A stretch of DNA of 64,000 nucleotides, from contig CAUJLY010000003.1 in assembly GCA_963281155.1 (NCBI GenBank), forward strand, positions 5,084,001 to 5,148,000. Direction: 5' to 3'. Below, piece by piece: positions 1 through 10,508 of the stretch (the first letter of the stretch is position 1; each line of letters begins with the position of its first letter). The notes below the pieces were generated by a model, which had not been told where the DNA came from, did no database searches, and saw nothing but the letters and a program-made list of their open reading frames with translations. The position numbers and the translations under genes are program-made. The DNA is from Rhabditophanes sp. KR3021. Taxonomy: Eukaryota > Nematoda > Chromadorea > Rhabditida > Alloionematidae.

Positions 1-3000
1 TAGCCTTCTTTTGAACTATCAATTTAATTATCATTTAAATTGTTTTTCACTAATTAGATCACCGCTTTTTTTTGGCTACAACCAAATTTGCTGTTTAATG
101 GAAGCTAGCATTCAGCTATAAATATAGACATATTATCTAATTAGACAAACTTTGAATGTGATATGTGATTCAAAGTGTGGACAGATTGATGATAGTTAAA
201 AGAACGTAAATATTTCCAGTAGTACAAACAAAATAAGTAATTGAATTGGTAATTGCATACAAATATAGATACAAGATAGAAACACACAGATAAATCTTTG
301 TGTTAGCGTAATTTATAATTGCGGTAAGGCGGATAATGATTGATAAACTAAATAAAAATAGGCCTACAAAGATAATCAAGACCGGTTTAGATGGTTAAAT
401 TTTTCCTATCTTTTCCCTTTTGTTATCAATAAAATTAGAAATAAACATAATGTATTTATGTACACATATATTTATTTTATGTGGAAGACCTCAATTTTTA
501 TATAAAACAATAAACTTCTCCTGGGAATGCAGTTCCTATTAATAGGGATTGTCTCATTTAAATATTAAGTAATATTAACTAAAATTGACACATATCCAAA
601 TATTATTTTTTTAATCAAATATATAACAGTTACATTATATTTTATTACATTTATTTATATACAGTTGTCAAAAATGTGGTGCAAATTGTGAAAGGTGTGC
701 GCAGAAATATTTATAATATTGGTACACTTAAAAAGTCTGTATAATATGAGATCATGATGGATGGTCTAAACAAAAATAAGCATAAGAGAAATGTTATACT
801 AAAAGAAGTGATCTTTTTTGATGTGAAGAAGTCTTTTATATCAAAACAAAGCAAATTGACCGTGACTCCCGTAATATAAACTACACACATATTCATTCTC
901 TCACACACTATACTTCTTCAAATTGCTATTATGATTGAAAAAGTTTATACATAGATCATGGCGACTAAAAGAAGTCCTGTTTCTTGAATGTTGCAAATTG
1001 TACAATAGGACAAAATTGTGTTTGTGTCATTTTAAATATGTTAACAAAAAATGAGGTAATTAAAATATGCAATGCCGCTTATTAATCTAATTGTAACATA
1101 TAAGTGATTGTATAGTTGGTAATTTAAGTTATTAAAAGTAAGCAAACGTGTTCAAACAAACATTTTGCACTAAGAAATTAGTAATAAGCGTAAACGTCAC
1201 TTTACCTACTATTCTTAGCAAAATAAAATAGAATCTTGACATTACAAATAGTATATACAATAATATACCAGCTAATATTACAACAGAAGCTTCCCAAAGA
1301 TCACAATTATTTAATTAAGAATAATTTTTTGTCATTTTCTTTGGAATGCAAATATGAAGCATAACTTCTTACAATAACCTTTAAAAATTGAGACAAAAGT
1401 ACAAAACAAAGGAGATATTATCTTACATTTATTCAATGTTTAAATGTTTTTAATAACAATGTGTAAGCAGATATTACCTGTACTAAATTTTACACCTAAA
1501 ACAATGAAACAGCATAACAATATTATTTGTTTTAATGATTAATAAAAAATAACGTTTCTTTACACATTGTAAGTGTGTATAAATTAAATTTGTACATTAT
1601 AATAGTCATCAATCTTTTTTGTTGCATCTCAAAATATTTGACTTAAATAATTGAGGTACCAATCATAATCTTGAGTTGGTGGAAAAAATGATTAACATAA
1701 GTAAATTAAGTTAACTAAAGTAAAGTAATGTAAAATGTGGAATTATTAAAGAATGCTTATTTAAGAATTCAAAAGTAGAAAATCAAAAGGTTCTCTGTGA
1801 AATTATATTTTTTAAATTCCAAAAATACTTTTATTACGGAGCTATATCACTTTATCACCCATTTTGCAAGACCTTATGTCCGCCAAAAGTTATAAATATT
1901 CTCATTTCTTATATCAATTGCCAAAAATCTCAGCTGTAGTCTTTGACTTGTCAGTCGCTATTCGCATCTTCATTAGTGGTGGATATTATGATAAAATGGC
2001 AAAGATGAATTTTAGAATGACAATAACTAATAAAAGGAAAAGAAATTATTGGCATTTTGTTTTGCGGTTTACCTACAGATGAAGGAAATAACCTTAGCAA
2101 TTAATTAATTTATATAGACTAGGCTTTTATTAATTAATTATAGCATTCTTATAATCATTTGATAGACTGTAAATGCTTTAATATTAAAAGTGAATGTGAT
2201 TTTATTTAGCCCTACTCTTAAATGTCATTGAAAGCAAAAAGTAAAATTCATAAATAAAATAATTTATGTGAACATAATTCGTCTAAATACTTTTGTGATC
2301 ACCAAGTCAATAATTGTTCCTCTTATCATCCTGTCAAATCTTCTGACAATCCCACCATAAATATTTCCCAAAACACTGCAGAATTTTGCTGTTATATGAG
2401 AGGAAAAATCAAGTGATTATAGAGAATGATTTGAATTAAAGGAATCAAGTGTGTGTTAGGTATGATATTTTAAAAGGTGAAAAATTAGAGTCAATCCACG
2501 AAAAGATAATATTTACTTATAACAATAATCATATGAATAAAGTTATTTATAAATATTATATGAATTTATCTCTTTATTGAGGGAAAAAGTTAAATATATA
2601 AAATTATGATTGGAAAATAAGGCATAAATGGAGTGGCGATTGCATTTTAACAAGTTAAGTGTTTTGTCGCTATCAAAATACGATTATCAAAACCTTTCAT
2701 GACAAGACACTTAAAAGAGAAATTATTAGTAGAGATTTGTGATATAAAGAAAGTACATACTTGGAAAGGTCAATATTTTGCGCACTATTACTCATCTCGT
2801 ACTTAGCAATTAAATAACTATTAAACAACACAATTTCCATTATTATTCATTGGCACGTTTGATCTTTATCAGCGCCTTTTATTTTTCGTTCTCTTTTCCT
2901 ATAAAGTAGATTGCAAAGACTGAGACGGTTGAGAAGATTGAGGTTCAAGGGTAACTTACTTCTCCAGGGATGACTTCCTATATAAACATTAAACGTCAAA

Positions 3001-4025
3001 TTATATACATGATAAGAGACTCGTTGACAAACAACTCAATTTATTGAAACAATATGTCTTATTTAAATACTTGGAGGAATCTTTCAATAAATTACTATTA
3101 AAATGCAGCCCAACAATTTCAATTTATAAAGCTAGAATACATATTTGTCAAGTAAACTAAAATAAACTTATACTCCACTCCATATACTAATATTCCATAT
3201 GCTTTTTTAAGAGCATAATGTGCGCGCCATCCTTCCTACGCCATTTTTTAAAAATAAATAAAATAAAAAGTCAATGCGCAAAATTGTTTCTTAACACAAT
3301 AGAGTTGACATGGATTATGAGTCCAGCAAAAATTATCCTCAAAACAAATACAAAAGTAACTTTTAAAAAAGCTTTTATATTAAAATTAAGTGAACAACAA
3401 AATTATACAAATTACTTCATAACAAATCCAAGAATAACCTTTAGTTTTTGAATCTATACATGGGTATATATATTTATCAAGCCATTGGACCAAATGCTTT
3501 ATACCACTAATAGCCAAAAACCATAACTTAGTTTATAGTTTTAACATTTTGAAGTATGCACAATGAAAAATTGTATGTAAATTGATAAAATGTTTTTTAA
3601 AATAAATTACTTTATCACTTTTCCAATTATTTTGCGGACCAAATAATACTGTTATCCAATACTAATAGAAATGGAAATACTTTCAAAGTAGGGATAAAAA
3701 TACTAATAAAATGAATGCATTATTTTTGTTCAAAACTCATGACACTTTTTTTAAATAGTTTAATGAAAATAAATAACTTGTCAATAATCTTTAAATTAGT
3801 CGCACAAATATAAACATTTAACAGATTTAATAGAAAATTATCAAGAATCAGAATTCAAGTGCTTTGGTGGATATTGCTCTATTATTTGTCATGTCAAACA
3901 ATCTATTTTAGCAAAACAATTTCGATAAGTAAGTATCAAAATAATTGTATGGTTACAAAAAGCATTTCAATAAAGAAAAATTTATTTAGTGAATGGAATA
4001 TAAAAAATAATAAAATTTGAGCCTA
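1..4025. other. AT-rich intergenic region, no gene recognised
   Basis: Both strands hold only short open frames of under 80 codons with low-complexity, AT-driven composition. I found no splice-linked coding stretch, no recognisable protein motif and no tRNA or rRNA signature. It could hold the 5' parts or regulatory DNA of genes outside the window, but nothing in it can be named. Confidence 0.6.
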
Positions 4026-4709
4026 TTAATGGTATTGAAAGTTATCTTCAATGCAGAAAGTATCCGTGTATTTACATCTGAAGCAGAAAGATCTAAGCAT
4101 GCTGGTTCCGTTTTCTTCATTCATGGATTTGATATTTGCCTTTCTAGTACAGCCAGTTTGTTTATGTTTGTCGGTGGCACGGAAAAAGGACTCCATTACA
4201 ATATCATAAAAATTGGAAGGAATTCCATTCTCTGAATAATATGTGTGTTGGAAAGAACATCTATTACATCTTAGATTGACTAGTTGGCTAGATTCTTGAG
4301 ACAAAATCAAATGAGAATTGTAACATTGTGGACAGCATACAGTTGGTTCCTGAACCTCTTCTTGGGAAGAAGCAAATACTTCGAGAGTGTGCATCAGTTC
4401 TGCTTCCTCATCCCTGACCATCTGCTCAATTTGATCATTTAAATTTTCACGTACGTATTCTTGCAACTCTCTGAAATCATTCCTGTCGATGTCATTGTGT
4501 TCCATGTAGTCTTGTAGTATACCATTAAAAACATCCTCCGTTTCTTTGTGTTCATCTGACAGATTACGCGCTCTATTAGCATTGATTCTAGAACTTCTCT
4601 GTTTTTCACGATTTTCTCTAATTGCTGAGGCACATCTTTTCATCAATCCTTCCATTGAGGCACCATTGTTCTTGTATTGAGCAATCCTATTACACTTGCT
4701 AGTATTCAT
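4026..4709 (-). CDS. RPA-interacting protein (RPAIN)-like
   Basis: A single-exon protein of 227 residues. RPAIN proteins carry replication protein A into the nucleus: an N-terminal basic segment binds importin, a middle segment binds RPA, and the C-terminus has a cysteine-rich finger. Here a basic N-terminus (about residues 18-48, MEGLMKRCASAIRENREK) is followed by an acidic helical middle (about 55-115) and Cys pairs CCPQC and CNRC (about 123-152). Another pair, FCFRC, lies near the C-terminus, the usual RPAIN arrangement. Length is close to the human protein (about 219). The ATG used is the first in frame. It lies head to head with the PLRG1-like gene, 222 bp apart, so the two may share a promoter. 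The family call rests on motif layout remembered from the human protein. Confidence 0.6.
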   Translation of the reverse strand: MNTSKCNRIAQYKNNGASMEGLMKRCASAIRENREKQRSSRINANRARNLSDEHKETEDVFNGILQDYMEHNDIDRNDFRELQEYVRENLNDQIEQMVRDEEAELMHTLEVFASSQEEVQEPTVCCPQCYNSHLILSQESSQLVNLRCNRCSFQHTYYSENGIPSNFYDIVMESFFRATDKHKQTGCTRKANIKSMNEENGTSMLRSFCFRCKYTDTFCIEDNFQYH

Positions 4710-4931
4710 CCTGGCTTTGTAGATGTGTGGTATTAGTTAATATAAATGTAATTGAAAATACAGATGCGGGCGCTTATATTAGTTCGATTAAATTTAAATT
4801 CCGATGAAGTTAAACAACCAAATACTGCCACACAAATCACTGACCACGAAAATATTTGGAACATCGTAACCATAAAGTAGTTTGTAAGTGTGTTCCATTT
4901 CAAAAATATTGTCACTAGTCGTTTTAATAAA

Positions 4932-6425
4932 ATGGAAATAGCTCCAGATGTTGAGGCAAATCCCGTTATTTTAGAGGAAAGCAATGGTGTAGACTCAGAG
5001 AAACGTAAGATGCTCTTGAATATTGCCTTTCGTTCGGCCAAGAGATCTCAAGAAATATTTGCATCTGATTATGACAAGTTAAATTTTGGTACTGAAGACA
5101 TGTAAGTTTGATGATTTGTTTTATAAATAATTGACTTTTTTAGTGATCCGATTTACAAAAAATTCAAGTTGAACCAAGTATCTAAGTCAGTTAGAGATAA
5201 TGCTGAGAATCTAAAGAAACAAGAGATTGATAGAGTTATTAATGTACCTAAGCATAAAAATGTTGGACAAATGATCGGGTCTATCCAATCGAAACTGGCA
5301 ATTGGGTCTGGGAACAAACAACTAGCAATTGATGGGGGATCAAAGGAAAACATGTCATCTACAGTGGGCAAAACTTCTTATTCGTCCTCAGATAATACTG
5401 TTAGGTCGTTGTTGCCGTCAAGAACACCGTTGATTTATAAACCAACTTGGCATGCACCTTGGAAACTTTACCGAGTAATTCCTGGCCATACCGGTTGGGT
5501 GCGAGCGGTAGACGTGGACCCAAAGAATGAATTTTTTGTAACTGGAAGTGCAGATAGAATGGTCAAAATTTGGGACTTGGCCACAGGAAAATTGAAATTA
5601 TCCTTAACTGGTCATATTTCATCAGTTCGTGGTGTAAAAGTATCTGACAGACATCCATTATTGTTCAGTTGCGGAGAAGATAAGCAAGTTAAATGCTGGG
5701 ATTTGGAAAGTAACAAAGTAACTAGACATTTTCATGGCCATCTTTCTGCAGTTCAAGGATTAACTCTCCACCCAACCCTCGATCTTCTAGTTACTGCTGG
5801 CCGTGATTCAACAGTTAGAGTTTGGGATATTCGAACCAAAACACAGGTCTTTACTTTGACAGGACATACAAATACTGTTGCATCGGTCATCACCCAAGCT
5901 ATGGATCCTCAAATTATCTCTAGTTCTCACGATTCAACTGTTAGATTGTGGGATTTAGCAGCCGGCAAGAGTATGGGGACTTTGACTCATCACAAAAAGA
6001 GTGTACGTGCTCTTTGCCTTCATCCAACTTTAGCTATGTTTGCCAGTGGATCAACAAATGACATCAGACAGTGGAAGAGTCGAAATGCCGATTTTATTAG
6101 ATCCCTTACTCAACATCAGTCAGTCATTAACTCTCTGGCTTGCAATGACGATGGCGTTTTGGTTTCGGGAGGAGATAATGGCACGATGCATTTTTGGGAT
6201 TGGAATAGTGGATTCTGCTTCCAGCAAGAAATGATAAAAACGCAAGCTGGTTCAATTGACTCCGAATCTGGTGTTTACTGTATGACTTTTGACAAATCTG
6301 GCACTAGGCTTATTACCGGAGATGCTGACAAAAGTGTAAAGATGTACAAGGAAGATTTGACGGCAACAGAAGAGTCTCACCCTATTTTATGGAGACCCAA
6401 TGTTTTGAAGAAGCAAAAGCTATGA
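4932..6425 (+). CDS. PLRG1: Pleiotropic regulator 1 (PLRG1/PRP46), WD40 splicing factor
   Basis: Exons 4932-5101 and 5144-6425 with a 42-nt intron give 483 residues (human PLRG1 is 514). PLRG1 is a core subunit of the Prp19/CDC5L complex, which activates the spliceosome in the nucleus. Residues 1 to about 175 are a charged, low-complexity N-terminus. From about residue 180 ([18 protein letters not shown]) seven WD40 repeats follow, with clear GH...WD pairs such as VKIWDL, VKCWDL, VRVWDI and VRLWDL. The end is NVLKKQKL, matching the family's basic tail. The start is the first ATG of the 5' exon. The intron splits an Ile codon. A poly(A) signal follows 35 nt after the stop. Confidence 0.93.
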
Positions 6426-6459
6426 TTATTTTAATTTATCTTAATTTTTTTATCCTTTG

Positions 6460-6465
6460 AATAAA
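6460..6465 (+). terminator. Poly(A) signal AATAAA of the PLRG1-like gene
   Basis: A canonical AATAAA hexamer lies about 35 nt downstream of the PLRG1-like TGA in an AT-rich 3' UTR. No cleavage site was identified. Confidence 0.55.
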
Positions 6466-6592
6466 GAATGTAAAATTCTCTCGTGTTTACATCTGTTGAC
6501 TGTTAATATTAAGTATCTATGATATATGTCATACCCTCGATATTAACAACTTAAACTCTTTGAGTGGGTGGCATTTTGTTATTATATTGTTG

Positions 6593-6647
6593 TATTACGT
6601 TGCCATTTACTTTAATATTTATTATATTACGTTGCCATTTGCTTTAA
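6593..6647. repeat. Short imperfect direct repeat (23 bp twice)
   Basis: The unit TATTACGTTGCCATTT followed by A/G-CTTTAA occurs at 6593-6615 and 6625-6647, with one mismatch and a 9-bp spacer. It sits 33 bp before the ATG of the Ig-domain gene, so it may be duplicated promoter or 5' UTR sequence. No function is known. Confidence 0.6.
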
Positions 6648-6679
6648 CTTTTCATTCTTCCAAATAATATTCTTAAGCA

Positions 6680-8216
6680 ATGGTTTGTCCACCCTTCTTC
6701 GAAAAAGCTCCCTCAGTTGCCGCTCGCCCAGATGGAACTGTTCTCTTTGAATGCTTGTGCAATGCTAATCCTGAACCAAAAATTACTTGGAAATTTAAAG
6801 GAAATGAAATTACTCCCGATAACAGAATTTGCATGAAAATTAAGAAAATTGTTGGAAAATGGGCAGTAACCATGACTCTAAAGGTATATATTTATTAATA
6901 AACTTAATTAGAATCTTCTTTTTTATAGAATCCTACTCAAGCCGACCAAGGTTACTGATTTTAACTCATTTAACTTATTTACTTTTATTTCAGGTATTTT
7001 AAAGAAGAGTCACAAATATTAAAAGTTGATCAGCAAACATTCTTATAAGATGTAACAATTCAAAAAGATGAAAAAATATAAAAATGATTAGATAATAATT
7101 TCAAGGCAAAATAGAACTTTAGCCAGAATGCCAACTTCCTTGCAAACATTATTGGAGTTGAGAAGATAGATAGATTTATGGAACCGTACAATTTCCGTAA
7201 TCACAATTTGTTACTTACTACTTAAACTTGTGCGAAAAAATTTACTCTAGATTCTTAGCGAATATATTTGATTGTACTGGAAGTTTGCGCATAGCAATAT
7301 TGTTGACATCTACTCGTCTCATTCTTAACTCATTGCGATCGAAAGTTGCTATTTGCGAGTCTTTGTATCCAACATTTGTGATGTAGTCGTCCTTTCTACC
7401 CTTCTCCTCACTCGCCAATATAGAGTATGGCTTCCTTGCTTTAAATCATTCAAAACATTCCTTTCATTACTTGAGTCAATAAAAACGTAGATGTTGGTGG
7501 CAGTATCGAGTTCCGGATTCCTCCATTTAGGTCAGATTGTAGACAAGACAAGTTCAGCATTAACAGTTTTGAATGTGCCAGATAATTTTTAGCCGCATGT
7601 TCTACCATCCTATGTATGTAGTTTATTAGTCATATTTCTCTCATTGTTAAATAACACTCCCAAAATCTTTGTTTTGCTACGATGATTTAGTTCAATAAAC
7701 TCTTTGAAATAACTGATATTTTGCCCAAATTTCGTTAATATTTAATAGTTCTAATGAGATTAAGTTTGGCCTTCACTTCCCACGTTGCAGCAGTTTTGTC
7801 TTCCATTCTTAGAGGTGATGGGATTGGGCAATATTTAGTCTAGCGCATTCTTGACATCATTCAACTTGCCAACGAATTTTCTTTTGAATGACGGATTGGT
7901 AGCCAAACACGGAGATAAATGGAAAAAAAGTTTCGAATAAGGATTAGCATCTAGTATTTCATATTTCTGTTTATTGGGTATCATCTATTTCTTCGATAAT
8001 CATATTTTGAATGTGCTAAGTACTTAAGAACTGTTTATATACAGTCATTGTAGTTTAAACATCTATTAAAACTTTCAAAGCATTTATTACATTAACACAT
8101 ATCGGTTTACAGGGATTTACACAGTTGAAGCAGTCAACTCCGCCGGAAAACATTCAGTTGAACAAAATTTTGTGGCCGTGTGTACTACTAACGACCCATT
8201 CAAACAAAATCATTAA
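6680..8216 (+). CDS. Small single I-set immunoglobulin-domain protein
   Basis: Exons 6680-6883, 6929-6950 and 8113-8216 give 109 residues. The product is essentially one I-set Ig domain. It begins PPFFEKAPSVAARPDGTVLF, has the first core Cys in ECLCNA, the core Trp in ITWKFKGNEI, then NPTQADQG and IYTVEAVNSAGK, the usual F-G strand signature. There is no signal peptide or membrane segment, so it resembles the intracellular muscle-type Ig modules of titin or twitchin rather than a secreted protein. The middle exon is only 22 nt yet encodes the conserved NPTQADQ turn. Joining exon 2 to the alternative acceptor near 6994 would give a short non-Ig tail, so the 8113 acceptor is preferred. The 1,162-nt second intron carries antisense GIY-YIG remnants. 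Confidence 0.75.
7180..7930 (-). pseudogene. Decayed intronic GIY-YIG element, copy A (intron of the Ig gene)
   Basis: Read on the minus strand, antisense to the host gene, this stretch gives broken peptides in shifting frames. NIYVFIDSSN (about 7475-7505) is followed by ILYIGE and a basic RLHHK (about 7390-7440). This spacing fits the two strands of a GIY-YIG nuclease of the COG3680 type, V/IYVxID...ILYIGE. Several stops and frameshifts lie between and after the motifs, so it cannot make an intact protein. The downstream part is unrecognised. Related sequences lie in six other introns of this window. Confidence 0.5.
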
Positions 8217-8464
8217 AATATTATAATATTAAAATAGTTTAAATGTGACAAACATTGGAAAATAAAATAATAAAAATGGGAATAATTTTTATAGCTGTTG
8301 GCTTGAACCACACCCACCAGGCTGGGTATATAAGATACCATCCGTAAGAACAATGTTCATTCATTACCATTATTGTTAACTCGTTACATTAATAAACGCT
8401 TAGTATAATATTATCACAAACTTCCCGATTGGGGACTTACAGTTTAAAAAAACTTTATTTTTAT

Positions 8465-8797
8465 TTAATTAAGCCATTTTGTTACTAAAGCACCAATGAC
8501 TGCACCTGCCAATATCAAAGATAAACCCCAATATGGAGTCTTGAAGAACTTGGTAATACATTTATGTATTAATAAAACAGGTTGTTTTGACTCTACAGTT
8601 AGTGTAATATTTGTATTGTTGGAATCTCTTGATGAGCCAATCATTGCTTGAATCATGTGTAAATCAAGTTCATTTTTGCTGTACTTTTCTTTGACAGCCA
8701 TACCAACGCGGACCAAAGCGTTAGTTGATAGACAATCGACAGAAATTATAATTAAAGGTCTGGGAGAAAATGCCAAATCAGCTTTTAAAGGGGTCAA
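8465..8797 (-). CDS. Unrecognised small protein with a C-terminal membrane anchor (partial)
   Basis: An open frame of about 110 codons with no in-frame ATG at its 5' end, so it is probably the last exon of a spliced gene. The first codons just follow a possible acceptor (TTTAAAAG). The body is a mixed alpha/beta stretch (PLIIISVDCLSTNALVRVG). It ends with a 19-residue hydrophobic segment (GLSLILAGAVIGALV) and a short KWLN tail, which suggests a tail-anchored membrane protein. An upstream ATG (MKYLGILSS, near 8861) could be the first exon, but I could not find a splice that keeps the frame. No family recognised. Confidence 0.35.
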   Translation of the reverse strand: MTPLKADLAFSPRPLIIISVDCLSTNALVRVGMAVKEKYSKNELDLHMIQAMIGSSRDSNNTNITLTVESKQPVLLIHKCITKFFKTPYWGLSLILAGAVIGALVTKWLN

Positions 8798-9163
8798 AAT
8801 TGTTTTATTTAAGAGTGAGGACGTGATGCAACGAAGACAGGATTCCCAAATACTTCATTAATTCAATGATTTTATCTTATTAATAGGAAGTATACATAAA
8901 AAGGTTAGATGATAGGGATATTATGATATTTTATACCTTTAATGATCATTTGTTATATAAACTTAATTAATTATTGTCTTGTATTTTTTTGGTGCAAAAT
9001 GTTAATTATTAAGTTTGCCGGCAACATAATCACTCAAAATAGCATACATTTTATAACATATAGCACAAAAATTAAAAACAAATAAGTAACATAAAACTTT
9101 TTATTTTTGCATTCCAACCTGTATTCCGTGGATAGTGTTTCAAAATATTAGTAGTATATAAAA

Positions 9164-9445
9164 TTAGTATGTGATAAACTTGGTGTCTAAATTGGTATTG
9201 ACTTTGATAGGTACAGCTTGTGTAGATTCTGTGTCCGCTGGCAAGCTTTCTACATTTCCAAATGTACTTCCACCTGGAACCTCCTCTGGATTGTTCTTGG
9301 AGTCACTGAGACTTTAATCAAAATACAATCTTGGTTTGTTCGGCTTAGCAACTTCCTTTGGCTTAACTAGTGCAAAAACGTAGATTCCAGTTGCTGCTGC
9401 GAAAACAAATCCCACAAACGTAAAAATTGCATGCTTATGGTTAGA
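9164..9445 (-). pseudogene. Unrecognised small membrane-protein exon with one in-frame stop
   Basis: On the minus strand one frame reads HAIFTFVGFVFAAATGIYVF, a single membrane span, then a basic LVKPKEVAKPNKPRLYFD. A TAA follows (9314-9316). The same frame then stays open for about 50 codons of coding-like composition (DSKNNPEEVPGGSTFGNVE...) to a TAA at 9164. No ATG precedes the span in frame, so a 5' exon is missing. The short form resembles accessory respiratory-chain subunits in size and topology, but I cannot match it to a family. The internal stop may be real, a sequencing error or a readthrough site. Confidence 0.3.
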
Positions 9446-9530
9446 AAAAGGATTATTTTATAATTTATAAGGCAAATTAAAGGACAAAATTTGAATGTTC
9501 AAAAATTTATTAAAATAAAAACAATAACAC

Positions 9531-10304
9531 TTACTCGCCATGGAACAAATTGTAAAATTGAACCAATAGAGAATCTTTTAAAGTAACACAAGCATAATGA
9601 GCGAAATCACGAATCTTATTATTACTGAATTTTTTTGAGCAACCAACTTGATCGCACAAGACAACCAGATTCAATTGTGGGCAAATAGCGTAAGAAAGAG
9701 TAAGTTCGCACTTTTTCAACGTTTCCATATCGGGATCAATTACCACTTGCTCATTTTCTCCGCAAATTCCAATTGTTGCAGCGATTAAGGTATCCGATAG
9801 TTGAATTCCAGCTTCCATAAATGCAATATTTATTGCCATAACTGCTGCAGTCATTAATCCTCCATCATTAACTTTGACAATGATATTACACCTGTACCTA
9901 ATTGTTCTATTTTGTTCACGAACGATGGCAGCGAAAATTCTCGGGATGTCATTTAATTCGGAACGATATTCGGCATCAATTTTGAATTTAACGATTTTCT
10001 GTTCTGATGTCTGACTATCATCCATGAACGTTGGCTCATCCATGTAAGCTATGACTTCAGTTTTCCCCAGCTTGGCGTATCCACAAGCATATGCGTCCGC
10101 AATTACATTGCTTGCCAGAACTAAAAGAATAAATAAATTAGCAATAAATTATCTAAAATTACCTATCTCTCTAAATTTGTATTCTATCTTTGAGGCATCT
10201 GTTTCCATCGGAACATTAGCTGCCTCATCTTTAGACTTTTCGGCATCTAATTCAGATAAATTAATGCTCCACTTGCTATAGCTGCTTTTTTCGTTAGAAA
10301 TCAT
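9531..10304 (-). CDS. RNA exosome core subunit, RNase PH fold (RRP46/EXOSC5-like)
   Basis: Exon 1 is 10163-10304 and exon 2 is 9531-10120, with a 42-nt intron; the product is 243 residues. The RNase PH fold shows in ADAYACGYAKLGKTEVIAYM near the start, VNDGGLMTAAVMAINIAFME in the middle, and VVIDPDMETLKKCELTLSYA later. The last stretch resembles the LDPT...LTFAL region of RRP46 more than RRP41. Such subunits form the catalytically inert six-member ring of the eukaryotic exosome. The phosphorolytic active site is not preserved, as expected for animal ring subunits. The start is the ATG at 10304. Which of the ring subunits it is (RRP46, RRP41 or MTR3) is not certain. Confidence 0.6.
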
Positions 10305-10508
10305 TTTAATTCGATTATGTGTATATTTCTAAATATAGCTTTTAAACTTTCCATGCTAGAGAATTGGTTGGTATAAGGCATCTTCAATAAAATTGAGATT
10401 TGGCTAATAACGGCGCGAACGTGTATTTTTACAATTTCATAAAACAAATTTTTTACTACAGTGGTGGATTTATTTGGTCATATTGCTTAGTCTATTAAAT
10501 ATCTAGTT

